From Deroplatys truncata (taxonomy: Eukaryota > Arthropoda > Insecta > Mantodea > Mantidae), in assembly GCA_030765065.1 (NCBI GenBank), contig CM060976.1, positions 55,598,539 through 55,662,538 on the forward strand: a DNA stretch of 64,000 nt, written 5' to 3'. The notes beneath the pieces were generated by a model, which saw only the letters and a program-made list of their open reading frames with translations, ran no database searches and had not been told where the DNA came from. Shown here one piece after another: positions 48,203-58,891 of this stretch (position 1 is its first letter; each line of letters begins with the position of its first letter). A program made the translations under genes and the position numbers.

Positions 48203-48830
48203 TATCCAAATGCATAAAATGTGGCCCATAATGGCACGGAGCTATTTATGTTTCTCTATCCCCGCCCCTACCAGCTGAACCATCTCTGCTTTTCGAGGAT
48301 AATTCTAACCACCCGATTTGCAGGGTACTTTTCCCTCCTCCAAATATGGTGGAGCTGCCTAAGGGTAACATTACAACTTAAACCTTATATTTTCATGCTA
48401 CACTACCATGTTCTTAATGGCTGTTTTCTCATTGCCGTTTAGTAGCAGCAAAAACTTAATCTTCAACTTCAAGTTGCTCTCATATATGTAAATGTCGTTC
48501 ATTCAGTTTAACCACATATAAAAGTAATTCTTCACCCCTTCCTCTAGAAGACCGAATTATTTGTAATTGGCGCAGCCTTTTCTTATGTACCAATCGTAGC
48601 GAAACTGTTTCATAGAGGCGGTATACAAATCACCTCTTAATTCCATATGGATTATACACATCGTTCATTCGTTAGTTTTTATGCGCATAAATTGTTTTTC
48701 AGGCCAGTCACATAGAGAATTGATACTGGCTGGGTGGAAACAAAGGTTGGTTTACTGAAGGTGGAAACCTTATGGAAAACAAAATACGATATTGATTTAG
48801 GGGAATGTGCCTTTTTTATGCACGACAATG
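48203..48830 (-). mobile_element. MITE M, copy 2 (about 628 bp)
   Basis: Inverted relative to copy 1 at 28576-29190. The right end (reverse complement) reads CATTGTCGTGCATAAAAAA and the left end AATGCATAAAATGTGGCCC. Internal shared words include TTGCCGTTTAGTAGCAGC and TAGAGGCGGTATACAAATCA (plus strand), the complement of copy 1. Flanking dinucleotides are TG on both sides rather than TA. Confidence 0.68.
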
Positions 48831-49727
48831 TGCATCACCTGTACAGGAGAGAGCTGCACCCTGCCCGTAGCATAACTCATGCCGAAGTTGTATTTAGAAC
48901 TCCTTAACACGCATGATATAAGCTAAGGATGCGCATTAACGACCTGCAACCGAATAGCAAGCTCTAAGCAGACTAGAAGCTGCCTAGGATAAGTATGTGA
49001 CGGAATTCCTGCCTTCTGATTGGTTTTCATTTCAGTTAATACGAGACCCGATACACTTAGAGATAATTGCTTACATATCTTTACCCTGCAGTCCGTACAC
49101 TATGGTCCTGGAAATTATTGAATGAATTGGCGAGCATTCTGTATAGGAAAACATATAAACGAATATTAAGGCACCCTCTGACATAACTCAAATTTAATTT
49201 CAGCAGACTGTATACGTGATCTGTCTCTCTTTTTGTTACGAGTATTGTCGATGATTCGGAGCTATATAATACAGTAAGCACAGCCTAATCCTATAGAATT
49301 CAATTCATGTTCCTTTCTATTCTTTTCTTAAAGTTTTACTAATTGTTTCCACAAATGTTTTGAAATCTATTAACTTTCATTTCAATGCATTTGTCCAATT
49401 TAAAACAAATATTACATCTTAGATAATTGAAGATGGATATTGTTTCAACACTTTCCTATTTATTTAAGCTTAAGTTCAGGTAAAAAATATCGAAATAATA
49501 TGTTTTGGTCGGCCATAAAATAATATGCTGATTAAATGTGAGATAAATGAACTGTTATGACTTCAACGACTCATTATGGCTTTACTTGGCGACGCGCTCA
49601 GCCCCCCTACCGCTGGAACCAAATAAGCATTACGCCAACTTCAAACACTACACTGGAATCCATTCCCCAGATAAACAATGAAATATGTGCATTTAAAAAA
49701 AATAAATTCCGTTCATTGTAATTTTAA
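48831..49727. other. Unassigned stretch
   Basis: Nothing recognised. Confidence 0.5.
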
Positions 49728-49729
49728 TA

Positions 49730-50955
49730 TGGAGGGTTGTTCACGATCTATGGTAACATCAGACGAGCACTAGCTCCGCGCTGAAACATGTGGAACTGAC
49801 TGAAAGTTCAACAGTATGAGCATATCTCTGTGTTTGCTCAGTTGTGTGCTCTTGTTCTTGTTGCATCAAATGACGTCAAAAATAAAACCACACTGATAAG
49901 GGTACATTATTACCCTTTCCGATGCAAATACTTACATTCAAGATCTAAGAAAGTGATCTCATGTGCACTCAACAAAAAGGTAAGGCCACAATAGGACTTA
50001 TTCCAAAGGGCAAGAAACAGGGAAATCCAGGAGATAATTTGGAAGGTGAAGGCCTATGCCTCTGGGCCAAATCCCGCAACTCAGATGGCTATTGCACTGT
50101 ATTTAGAGATCTCTGTTACTACTGCGAACACCACAATCAACCAGTATTTGAATCTAGAAAAGTGCCATGGGAGCGGGGGATATAAGCTGTTGCCTAAACA
50201 CATTGCAGAACGTGTCACTAACAGCAGAAAGCTGTATGCACGATACCCAGCTGGTGAAAAGTCGATGTTTTTGTCCTTTTAGATGAGGCATATGTTTATT
50301 TAAGTGACTGTAACAAACCCTGGGCTATATATTACCGACCAAGGAGAAAAAAATATTTAAAGTTGGGTAAAGAAACTAAAGAAAATATCCCCAATGGTTT
50401 TGTGGTAGTAGCAAGAATCAATTACCTTGGCAAATTAACCATTCGTCATGTACATAAAAAATGTGAAAATCAGCTTGGTATATTATCAGACTAACGTCCT
50501 CGTACCAATTTTCCATACAGAAAACCCTGCTCTCTATTGTGCAGATGTAAATAAAGTCTGGTTGCATCAGGATAAGCCATCAAGCCATACGTCTGCTTCA
50601 AACTACAATTTTTTTTTAAAAAATAGAGAGAAATGGGAATACATTCCATACCTTTCAGCAACTTCTGTGTTAAGTCATCTGGTGCATTACTGACGGAATT
50701 TTGTTGTGCATTTGGTTACAGAAAAGAGCCCTTGGAAGCAGAAGGCCGCGAACTTTGGATGATCTCTGGAAATATGCCAGGAGGAGTGTAATAATCCCTG
50801 CATTTCGTAGCTGTTTCCTCCAGTGGAAGCTGTGCTGCAAATTGATAGCTTAAGCTAAAGGCTGCCAGATAGAACATCACTGCTGGTGGAGGCGCGATTT
50901 TTCATAAGGTAAGGGGGTCTTAAGGTTGTTATCATAGATTGCAAACAACCCTTTG
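49730..50955 (+). mobile_element. DDE transposon of a second lineage, 1226 bp, TA target duplication
   Basis: Inverted ends: left TGGAGGGTTGTTCACGATCT, right (reverse complement) CAAAGGGTTGTTTGCAATCT, each continuing ATGRTAACA. TA flanks at 49728-49729 and 50956-50957. The interior carries one transposase remnant on the plus strand. Its termini and protein motifs differ from the elements at 7854 and 13477, so it is a separate Tc1/mariner-superfamily lineage. Confidence 0.88.
49985..50910 (+). pseudogene. Decayed Tc1/mariner-superfamily transposase (LDEA...HQDK.SSHT type)
   Basis: Plus-strand segments in shifting frames: an N-terminal part (QEIIWKVKAYASGPNPATQM, then KCHGSGGYKLLPKHIAE), then the first Asp block LLDEAYVYLSDCNKPWAIYY near 50278-50340. 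Next come NGFVVVARINYLGKLTIRHV and the second Asp block VWLHQDKPSSHTS near 50560-50596. The third acidic region follows near 50690, ending KRALGSRRPRTLDDLWKYA and QIEHHCWWRRDFS. The expected third-acid motif has decayed to SHLVHY, stop, RNF / TDGILLC. I recognise this from arthropod mariner-like transposases by motif memory, so a profile search should confirm the subfamily. It cannot be active. Confidence 0.82.
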
Positions 50956-50957
50956 TA

Positions 50958-52185
50958 TTCTAATAAATCGAGTCCATTTCATTTGCTTCAATATGTGTTG
51001 CTTTCAAGTTACCTGAATAAATCTCCGAAAAGAGAATCCACTATTGCACTATTCACAAATGCACTCAAGACAATGTCATCAGTGCTGCGATATAATTAGC
51101 ATTTAATTACACAAATTAATAAAGTAGGATCGTTTTGAAATTATAGCACGGTCGACGAAAAACGATTGTATGCAACTTTACTATAATGGTAATTAAGACA
51201 CTCATATGAAGATTAAGAAACGAGCCGTAGCTAGTATGTCTTAATTATTACTATTTTAGTCTCGTTGGTAATATACCATTATGATTTGAAGCAACAGATA
51301 TATTATAGCAGCTAATTTCTATTAATATCTCCCGGTAGAGGTATGATATTCCAACACCCTATCATTACCAGCTGAACTATATATTTTTAACGTCTAACCC
51401 GAGATCGTGTAGTCTTCCTTTTAAGAACGTTGCAGGTGTGTGGAGCGAAAACGGGGAATTAGCTCGCTATACGGACACTCAAACTACGCAAAATAGAACA
51501 CATAGCGAGCTGCAGCTTTAAAACCCCAAACACCATTAGGGAAGTTATCCCTCCATTTAGATTCTCTTTAAACGCAAATGTATATTCAAGTTTCTGTGAC
51601 ACTTTCTAATGCGGTGAAATTAGAGAAGCACCGTTGCTGAACCTAGTTCAAAACCTGATTCGCAGTCTGCACACAGTCAAAGTTACACAAGTTAAACAGA
51701 ACATAAGGAAGATAAAAAATGTTTGGGGTGAAAAAGAGAGGAATAAGTGGAAAATAAAAGAAGTAGAGGGACAAGCACGGCGATATTTTTGTAGTTCAGC
51801 AATTGAACAAAGCCATTTTAAGCCCATCCTAACGAGTTTTCCAGACTGTGACAAATACGTGATCTTCATTTTTCTGCACCATTTCTCCAGGGGCAAAAAG
51901 TTCCTCTTTCTTCCATTGTTGTAAAAATTGTTTTCTTTTTTTCCTATGGGTATAAAAAATAATGACTTGCATTCTTCCTCTCTTTCTATTTCCTACCAAT
52001 TCCTACTCCACTTCCTTCCCATTTCCATCAGAGTCATATTATACACGAATATTATTGTTTTTTGAGGTTTTACAATCTGATTTATAGCTCCAGTCTAAGG
52101 ACCATCGGCAACCATCAGTGACTAGGGGGAACAAGAAATTAATATTGTAAAATAATACACACACATATATAACACTATTTTAGCA
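50958..52185. other. Unassigned stretch with a 10-bp inverted repeat
   Basis: No gene recognised. AGCTCGCTAT (51461-51470) is matched by ATAGCGAGCT (51502-51511), giving a stem with a 31-bp loop. The frame at 51634-51924 lacks motifs. Confidence 0.5.
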
Positions 52186-52189
52186 TTTT

Positions 52190-52266
52190 TAGTCCTGAGA
52201 GAGAAGCGACGATGACGAGATCCCTGAAGATGTCCCTCACAGGCAGGGACGAAACGTCAGGCCCAC
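52190..52266 (+). ncRNA. Hammerhead-ribozyme-like motif (Penelope-type)
   Basis: Core elements in order: CTGAAGA (52224-52230, fits CUGANGA), a 6-bp stem GTCCCT / AGGGAC (52232-52237 and 52245-52250) with loop CACAGGC, GAAA (52251-52254), then CGTC (52255-52258) at the expected cleavage site. CCTGA before and TCAGG after can pair. Penelope-like retroelements are known to carry type I hammerheads with very short stem III in their terminal repeats, and this spacing fits that class. No Penelope reverse transcriptase was found here, so it would be an orphan terminal fragment. Cleavage activity is unproven. Confidence 0.6.
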
Positions 52267-53039
52267 TATTTTAAGCTGCAGACCATAGCAAAACCGTAGA
52301 TTTTAGAAACAAAACTATAGACACTGGTCGTGAAAGCTTACGCATGTTATGTTGGAAAAGTGGAATCAAACTGAAAAATTCAATGACATATTAGGGTGTT
52401 ACGTACACGCGTAGGGCACATGATCAGCAAGACCTCCGGAATGAAGGGAAAAGAGTAGAATCTACGAAGATGACCACTTCGAAATTGCTAGGCGAAGGCG
52501 GCGTCCCCAAATAGTCCAGAGTGTGCCTATCTGTGCCTTTCGGTGGTAGCCTACCATGCCTCACGGGGAGCACCAAGCAGGTGATCCCCGCGAAGTGGTA
52601 CCTCCTCCTTCAAAGACCTCCGAAAAGCAATGCAACCAACTAGGCTCCAGGAAGAAATTCTTTCTGCAGAGCTAGGTAAATGCATCCACCCACCGCAGTG
52701 GGTTGCCTGTTGTTAGAAGCCTGAAAGAGCGAAATGAAAGGAAATGAGGGACGGGAAATTCAGGTGATATATAATCTAAACCCATCGTTCACATATCAAC
52801 CTTTGGAAGCCCAATATCAGTTACCAGTCCAACGAGAATTGAATCCTGTACCTCCCAAATCCGATTCACAAGCTTTATCACCACTCGCATTTGCTTGTTG
52901 TTTACTAAATTCATTAATTTATTTTCCAGTGACCTAAGATCGTCTGATTTAATTATATCTGTTGGCTTGCAGTCATATGATTTAACCTGATTTTGAATAG
53001 TTACCGGATAACGAATACATTTTTAATACCAACCAAGAG
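52267..53039. other. Unassigned stretch
   Basis: Possibly continues the retroelement fragment around the ribozyme motif, but nothing diagnostic was seen. Confidence 0.4.
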
Positions 53040-54152
53040 GATGTTGAAATGTTGGAAGCGGATAACAAGATGGACAGAGGTTATAAATATAAAAAAGAAA
53101 AAAAGTGTAAGTATTTGAAAATGCTAACTAACAAAAAGGAATATCTCGAAAATGGTTTACTCCACAAAAAAATATTTGGCATAAATGTCTGCTTTAAGGA
53201 GATATGCATCTTTTATGTAGTAATATTTGGTCTATCTCTTACGGTTTACGTTATGCAAAAGTCATTCAAAATGAAGGCGACTTCAGGCTATTCCCAAAAA
53301 CATTAAGATATACATATCATATATCATAAAGTATTTTAATCAAACTCGTTACAACCATTTTTGCGAAAGTTAAAATATTTGAAAAATGTTTCATGTAAGC
53401 GGTAGTAAGCAGTTTGGTATTTAAGCCGAGTGGGATCGCTCACACGGTTACGTCCTTGGCCCACATTCGGGAGGTCGTGGGTTCGACTCCCGTGGCCGAC
53501 CTTCCTGACCCATGGTTTTTTTCGGCGGTTTCCCCGGGTCGCCGGGCAATGCTGGGAAGGAACCTTACATCCCCCAAATTTCCTGTCCCTCCATTTCATT
53601 CCATTAATCATTTCCTTCATCCCTTGCCCCGTTTGGTCTGTTTCAGGGTTGGAAGTGTCGGAGATGGAGTTTCGGTGCAGCGTGGCAGGGAAAAAGGATG
53701 CCCTCTGTAAACCTTCTCCGGCCTTCGGCTGATTGCCGGGGTAAAAGGACTAACCTCGGCGGGGGTTTGGAACCCCATGTGAAGCGAGGTCCCGGGTGTG
53801 TCTGTCCGTATGCCGGGTCGTTTATATTTGGAAACTTTAGGGAACCTGTTATTTGCTGTGCCGTCACTCCTGGTTCCGGCCTCCCGGTATCTTCCTTCAC
53901 CTCATCCCTTCCTTGTGGGGGGAGTACGTACGGTGCAATGTCCACACTCCCTGGATCAGGCCGAAATTCCTCCGCTTCTCATTCCACTACATTGGTATTT
54001 AACCGACTTTTCGTTTTGGAATTATGCTATTCACACACACACACACATACATGGAGCTTCTTATAAAAATTCTACTGTTTTTATTCAGGAGAGCTCAAAA
54101 TATCCACTGGGGAATGAAATAATTCTTCTACTTACTACTATATAAGTAATAG
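53040..54152 (-). repeat. R-family repeat split by a SINE (R16)
   Basis: Left part 53040-53424 (AATATCTCGAAAATGG, TAAGATATACATATCATAT, AGTTTGGTATTTAA). Right part resumes at 53992 (TTGGTATTTAACCGAC, CTATTCACACACACACA, GGAATGAAATAATTCTTCTAC, TAATAGAGATAG). The SINE at 53425-53991 accounts for the gap. Confidence 0.85.
53425..53991 (+). mobile_element. tRNA-derived SINE, group II, 567 bp with 11-bp target duplication
   Basis: Duplicated TTGGTATTTAA at 53414-53424 and 53992-54002 places it precisely in R16. The head has CACATTCGGGAGGTCGTGGG and the B box GGGTTCGACTCC (about 53479-53490). Next come CTGACCCATGG and a body with CCTTCACCTCATCCCTTCC shared with the SINE at 30956. The GC-rich body generates several 100-codon frames on both strands that are not genes. 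Confidence 0.9.
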
Positions 54153-54861
54153 AGATAGTAAAAATTGATTCCACTACATGCCTATAAAATGGTCTCATAA
54201 ACAATGCACTAAACTGGAAAAAAATGCTATAATTCTAAATTATGAAACAAATGGAATGGAAACTATTGAAAAACACAATTTCACGTAAATTTCGTTATCA
54301 GTGTTTTTCTACCTATTAAATATGACCATTTGGCTCCTAGAGTACTTTAGTGAGGAGAAGAATGATCTCCGAGGTCACATTTTACATGCGAGTGGCTGCT
54401 TTATGTCTCTCTCCTTTTGTGTATTTTCTTGTATTTTTTGGTCTGCTGTTTCAGCTTTAGTCTTTTGATTTTACTTTCTTGATTTTTCTGCCAACTACAT
54501 CTGCAACCTTCTGTTTCTTCTCACGCTCCCTTCTACTTTTCCACTTTTTTTACCTGAATTTCCGCTGAGCTTTAACAAGCGTTTAGAATACGCATATCCT
54601 TCCGTTGATATTTTATGCTCTAGTACAATGAACATATTTACAATTTTAATTCTACAACGCACTCGCAAGCTTTAATTTTTTTATCTCTCATTACCTCTCA
54701 TTATCTCTCAAACATCAAGCAGTAAGTCTCCCCATACCGGCAAGAGATGAATGGGTATCTAGTCTCACCTTAGGCGTTTCTAAACTATAGCATTCACACA
54801 TACGTATGTAATGAGTCGTGTGTAGTCCAACAAGAAAAAGAAAACAAAAACAGTCTGCTGT
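54153..54861. other. Unassigned stretch
   Basis: Nothing recognised. Confidence 0.5.
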
Positions 54862-54958
54862 GTTGCATCACATGACTTTCTCTACTAACTGTTCTACAAA
54901 CTATTCGTACAAATACTTATTCATCTAATTCTTGTTAATACAGACAAACCTTCATTAC

Positions 54959-55682
54959 TAGGGCTGCGACATCGGAGACGTTACGTTTGTTTAGAGGCGG
55001 CATGTAGCTGACTGTTTATAACGAGAGGGTTACCTGTACAGTTGAGTCAAGTGTATCGCCGCACAGTGTTCACATAGACGAAATGCCAAAGGAAAGGGTA
55101 ACAAAGTCAACAAGGTTGCAAAAATATATATTGAATTATGGACAAAACATTTTCTGTATTATTAATGAAAAAAGTTATTGCAAACATTGCAAAAGCACAA
55201 TTTCTTCTGCAAATAGTAGATCAAGTAATGTGCGAAGACATGTCAACACAGAAACACACATAAGCTTGTATTGCAAAATGTGAGTATAAACTGCTACAGC
55301 AAGAGTCATCTCCTTCAAATAAATCGTTTACTGAATTGTGCAAGGCATTTATTTCTGCCGATATTCCGTTATATAAACTAGAATACAAAGCTTCGGGTCG
55401 TAATTCATTGCAATAATTTGACGTATTATCTTATCCATGTGCACATTGTGATGTTGCGTTTTGCATTAATAATTTAATAAAGGCATTTCAGTTATACAAG
55501 TCAGCTGTATATGTTATAACTTACAAATAGTATTGAGAAATAAAATATATATCCACGAGACACGTGTATTCTTCTTGTATAGACTGTACCGGGAGCGGTC
55601 AATGTCAGCCCTTATCACTACACCCTTACGTTCCTATTCTATACGTTTTCCCCCGTGTAGCGGCTCCGATGTCGCAGCCCTG
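54959..55682 (+). mobile_element. hAT transposon, internally deleted, 724 bp, 8-bp target duplication
   Basis: Ends TAGGGCTGCGACATCGGAG and (reverse complement) CAGGGCTGCGACATCGGAG. Eight-bp flanks TTCATTAC (54951-54958) and TTCATTAT (55683-55690) differ at one base. The 8-bp duplication and CAGGG-type end are hallmarks of hAT elements. Far shorter than an autonomous hAT, it keeps only a BED-finger gene start. Inserted in R17. Confidence 0.92.
55083..55415 (+). pseudogene. hAT-encoded BED zinc-finger protein fragment (CGGBP1-like)
   Basis: The 66-codon frame from ATG 55083 carries a BED-type finger: YCKHCKSTISSANSRSSNV and RRHVNTETH (C-x2-C ... H-x5-H). After the stop at about 55281, another frame reads SFTELCKAFISADIPLYKLE (near 55324-55383), the segment that follows the finger in CGGBP1-like hAT-derived proteins. 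The rest, including the hAT catalytic domain, is missing. BED fingers bind DNA, probably the element ends. Non-functional or at best a truncated DNA-binding peptide. Confidence 0.8.
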
Positions 55683-55804
55683 TTCATTATACATTTTGTT
55701 GCAAGTGTGAGAAGAATACAAACTAAGCTAAAGGGATAGTAAGTTTTTGTCAGAGCCCGTCGCTATGTCATAGCTTTGAAATTCCGTTCTCTTTGCGTGA
55801 CCCT

Positions 55805-56605
55805 TAACCAAAAATATTCACATACACTTCTATCGTTTATTAATGGAATACAAATTCTCCTCATGAAAGTTTATTTCTGTCTACCTCATTCTAATCCAGA
55901 TAAATCTTTGCAAAATAACTATATTACACATTTCGTTATAGATACAAGGGGAACAGTGGTAGTCAAATGCTTAAGAAACGGACGTCAGAAACAACTTAAA
56001 ATCAGTGAGTTTTCAAAAGAATGACAGAGGGTTGAACAAACCCAGCATTAACAACGGATATCTCGGAAAAGGCTGATGCCACAAAATACTTATGTGTAAT
56101 AAGTTGTGTTTTAAATAGATCTACATCTTTTGTCTGTCGCTTAACTTTTACCAGTTATACAACATTATGCAAGATTATACAAAATTCCTTCAGAATAAAG
56201 GATACTTCGCAGGCTATTCACAGAAAATTCAGAATACGCACTCTACTTGCCATGTAAATATCATACTATGTGGTATTTTAATCAAAAATCGTTAGAGCCA
56301 TTTTTTTTGGAAACTCAAACATTTCGAAAACTGTTCCATGTAAAGAGTAGTTTGGGGTGTGCGTATTTTCTTCAAAATCTTGATGTCGCTTCTTTGGAAG
56401 GTACCGAACCCAAATACCAAGTTTAATATTTGTCTGACGTTTCTTTTTTGATTCATGCTGTTCACACAACACAGAGAGAGAGAGAGAGTATAAGCTTTTG
56501 TTTTATTCAGGGGTCTCAAAACTTGTACTTCCAGTGAAATCTCAGTATCGAATTTTTGGAATGCAGTACCTTCTGTATACCTACTGATGTTGTAGTAGAG
56601 ATACT
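55805..56605 (-). repeat. R-family repeat, near full length, subfamily 1 (R18)
   Basis: Starts CTTCTATCGTTTATTAATGG and ends with the head (TGGAATGCAGTACCTTCTG ... GTAGTAGAGATAC). The CA tract is replaced by ACAGAGAGAGAGAGAGAG near 56470. Confidence 0.82.
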
Positions 56606-56789
56606 AAAAAAGGAATAGCCATATCCAATTGAGAAAACTAACGCATTTGAAAATCTAAACCAATAACAAAACCTACCTGCAAAATGGCAAACGTGCCCCC
56701 TGCCAAAGAAAAAAGAAATATTTTTATAAATTGTGTGCCTTAACGAGAAGGTTTACATTCTTTATACAAAAATCAATGAGATTGAAAAG

Positions 56790-57805
56790 TGAAGAACTAT
56801 TTCATTAGCTACACGTATGGACGCCAATTTGAGACCGATGGTTTGTTATGTTATTTTTTTTACCACGCTTAGGGCGTCAATTTTAAGTAGTTTGTATTGA
56901 AGGAGTTGTATTATATTTCAACTGTTGGGGAGCCGAACTTGTAGTAGTTGCAACCGCACGTATAGTAAACAGTTTCCGGTAGCCTTTGTCCCAAATGTAC
57001 TTTCAGGTGGTCTTTACCCCAAGTTTAAAAAATATTAACTTTGTAATTTGACTGTTTCTTTAAATATTATATTTATGTTTGTCCCAGCTCCGTCAGTATT
57101 ATTGTTAGAGACACGTTTCTCTTAGTAGGATTGTGATGCGACAAGAATGTAGGCTTACACAGATTATAATTTTACTTCACTCCTTTTATTAATGCTTGAT
57201 AAGATTTAAATAACACTTCACTGATATAGAGAGCTGTGAGATTCTTTTTATTAATTAATTACACTTTTTAACACGTAAACGTATTTTTCGCCTCACACGA
57301 ATACGTATTAAATTTCTCGAGGACATTTTTTGCATCTGGTTAGGAACACTGTTTACAGGCAACTGACTTCTGAATTTGTAAATGTTTCTCCTTTCCAGTT
57401 TCTGATTGGCTAATCCTACTCCAATAGAATAACTTCATTTAACTAAAGCTTTTTTTGGTTGTTGATTGGCAATTTTATAAACTGTCACTAAAATTACATT
57501 ATTGCTTCCAAGAATCACAAGTAACATTTAAACTCTGAAACTCATTATTACCTCAAGGTTACCTCATTGTTACCTCTTTGTTAGCAATTTTGACCTATTT
57601 TTCACAGCTCCTACATTATTAAATTACGTAATGCATTTACACAACATTATTGAGCACGTTTACAATAATATAAGCATATGCCATGACTGTTACATACATT
57701 TTACAAATTATTACATACACATATTGCTTCAAGGTGGGTTGTTATTGAACTTATATATTATATAATTTGACCGAAATCCATTTAAGTGTTAAAAATACTG
57801 CCTCA
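56790..57805 (-). mobile_element. Solo LTR-A (A4), 1016 bp, AAAG target duplication
   Basis: Minus-strand start TGAGGCAGTATTTTTAAC, end AAATAGTTCTTCA. AAAG is duplicated at 56786-56789 and 57806-57809. Closest to A2 by eye (shared TTCTTTTTATTAATTAATT and TTGCATCTGGTTAGGAAC / TTGCGTCTGGTTAGTAAC). Solo, inserted in R19. Confidence 0.9.
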
Positions 57806-58009
57806 AAAGGACTTTGCAGACTATTCCCAGAAAATTCAGTATGTTAATTTTATTTGTTATTAAAACATCTTAAACATATGGTATTTTAATGTTAATTGAG
57901 AGAAATTAAGAAAAAGAAAATATAATGAGCATTTTTTCATGTATGGGAATTATTCTTGAAAAGTCTTTTGTATCATCCACACACACCTCTTTCTAAAACT
58001 GTTTTCATT

Positions 58010-58052
58010 TATTTATATATTTATTTAATTATTTATTTATTTATTTATTCAT
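58010..58052. repeat. (ATTT)n microsatellite
   Basis: About ten ATTT units within the right part of R19. Confidence 0.9.
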
Positions 58053-58365
58053 TCAGGGAGTCTCGACATTTTCAGTAGAGGGAATAATATAATAAAACAC
58101 CGTTTAGAGAATAGACTACGTTATCGGTGCCTCCTCAGGTTGAATACCATCTTACGCAACACTATAAGAAGACAACTGAATTCAGTCCACAATTAGCATC
58201 ACTGCTTAAAGTAGCAAGCAACATATAACACTCAAACACAAATAAATTAAGGAACTACATATATATTCGAAAGTGCGGGTGGGGACGGGTTGTTTACATC
58301 GAAACAACAAAAATAGTTCATATAAACATATATCCCAAAATTCTTCGTATTGGATTTATTAAAGT

Positions 58366-58590
58366 TCAAACTGTTTTAATGAAAGAAGTTTTTAAATTGA
58401 CATTGTCGCTTGTTAGGAAGTGCTCAACACAATCGCATATCAAAAGCTCGAAATGCCCTCCTTTTGCGTCTAGACAGGCATGTACTCCTCGAATCATGGA
58501 CTGTCGCTCCCTGTCAAACATTTGCTGTCGGTGTCGAATGGTATCGCACGCTTCCAAGTATCCATGGCAACACATCGCCATCTACATAGG
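58366..58590 (-). pseudogene. DDE transposase C-terminal fragment
   Basis: Minus frame: LEACDTIRHRQQMFDRERQS then MIRGVHACLDAKGGHFELLI. This is the C-terminal end of the DUF4817-associated insect transposases (I-R-PG-FERVR-SM-RR-ACI-A-GGHFEHLL). It is the third member of that lineage in the window, after 7900 and 30640. A 3' fragment only, and no inverted repeats were found. Confidence 0.75.
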
Positions 58591-58891
58591 ATACAATGAG
58601 TCAAAGCCTTCATGAATAAGTGCATAGATAAATGAAGTTGCTGGTTGTACCTGGAAAGGTAATAATAAATTAATACACAAAACGAAACGACGGATTTGGG
58701 GACATAATTGTATATGACATTTTTCTCGTTTTGGCGTAAGTAACCCGCTCCCAAAGTTTGTAAAGTATTCTAGGATCAATCTGTATACACAATTATTTTT
58801 TATTTTCTCTGCAGCATCGTATAAAATTTTGCTTGCAAGGAATAAAACTTTTTAAAAGAACTATCAGGATGGTTTATGTAGGTAAAAATAA

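Larger units (their letters stand above)
54862..55800 (-). repeat. R-family tail fragment split by a hAT element (R17)
   Basis: GTTGCATCACATGACTTTCTC at 54863 starts the tail in minus orientation. The sequence resumes right of the hAT at 55683 and reaches GTCGCTATGTCATAGC and ATTCCGTTCTCTTTGCGTG (subfamily 2 words) by 55798. Confidence 0.75.
56610..58095 (-). repeat. R-family repeat split by LTR-A4 (R19)
   Basis: Left part 56610-56789 (AACCAATAACAAAACCTACC, TTACATTCTTTATAC). Right part from 57806 (AAAAGGACTTTGCAGACT, CTATTCCCAGAAAATTCAGT, CACACACACC, TCAGGGAGTCTCGACA). The LTR at 56790-57805 fills the gap. Confidence 0.8.

Noticed and set aside
53414-54145. Overlapping 98-122 codon frames on both strands
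   Set aside because: They lie in the GC-rich SINE body and cross its target duplication into R. No domain motif.
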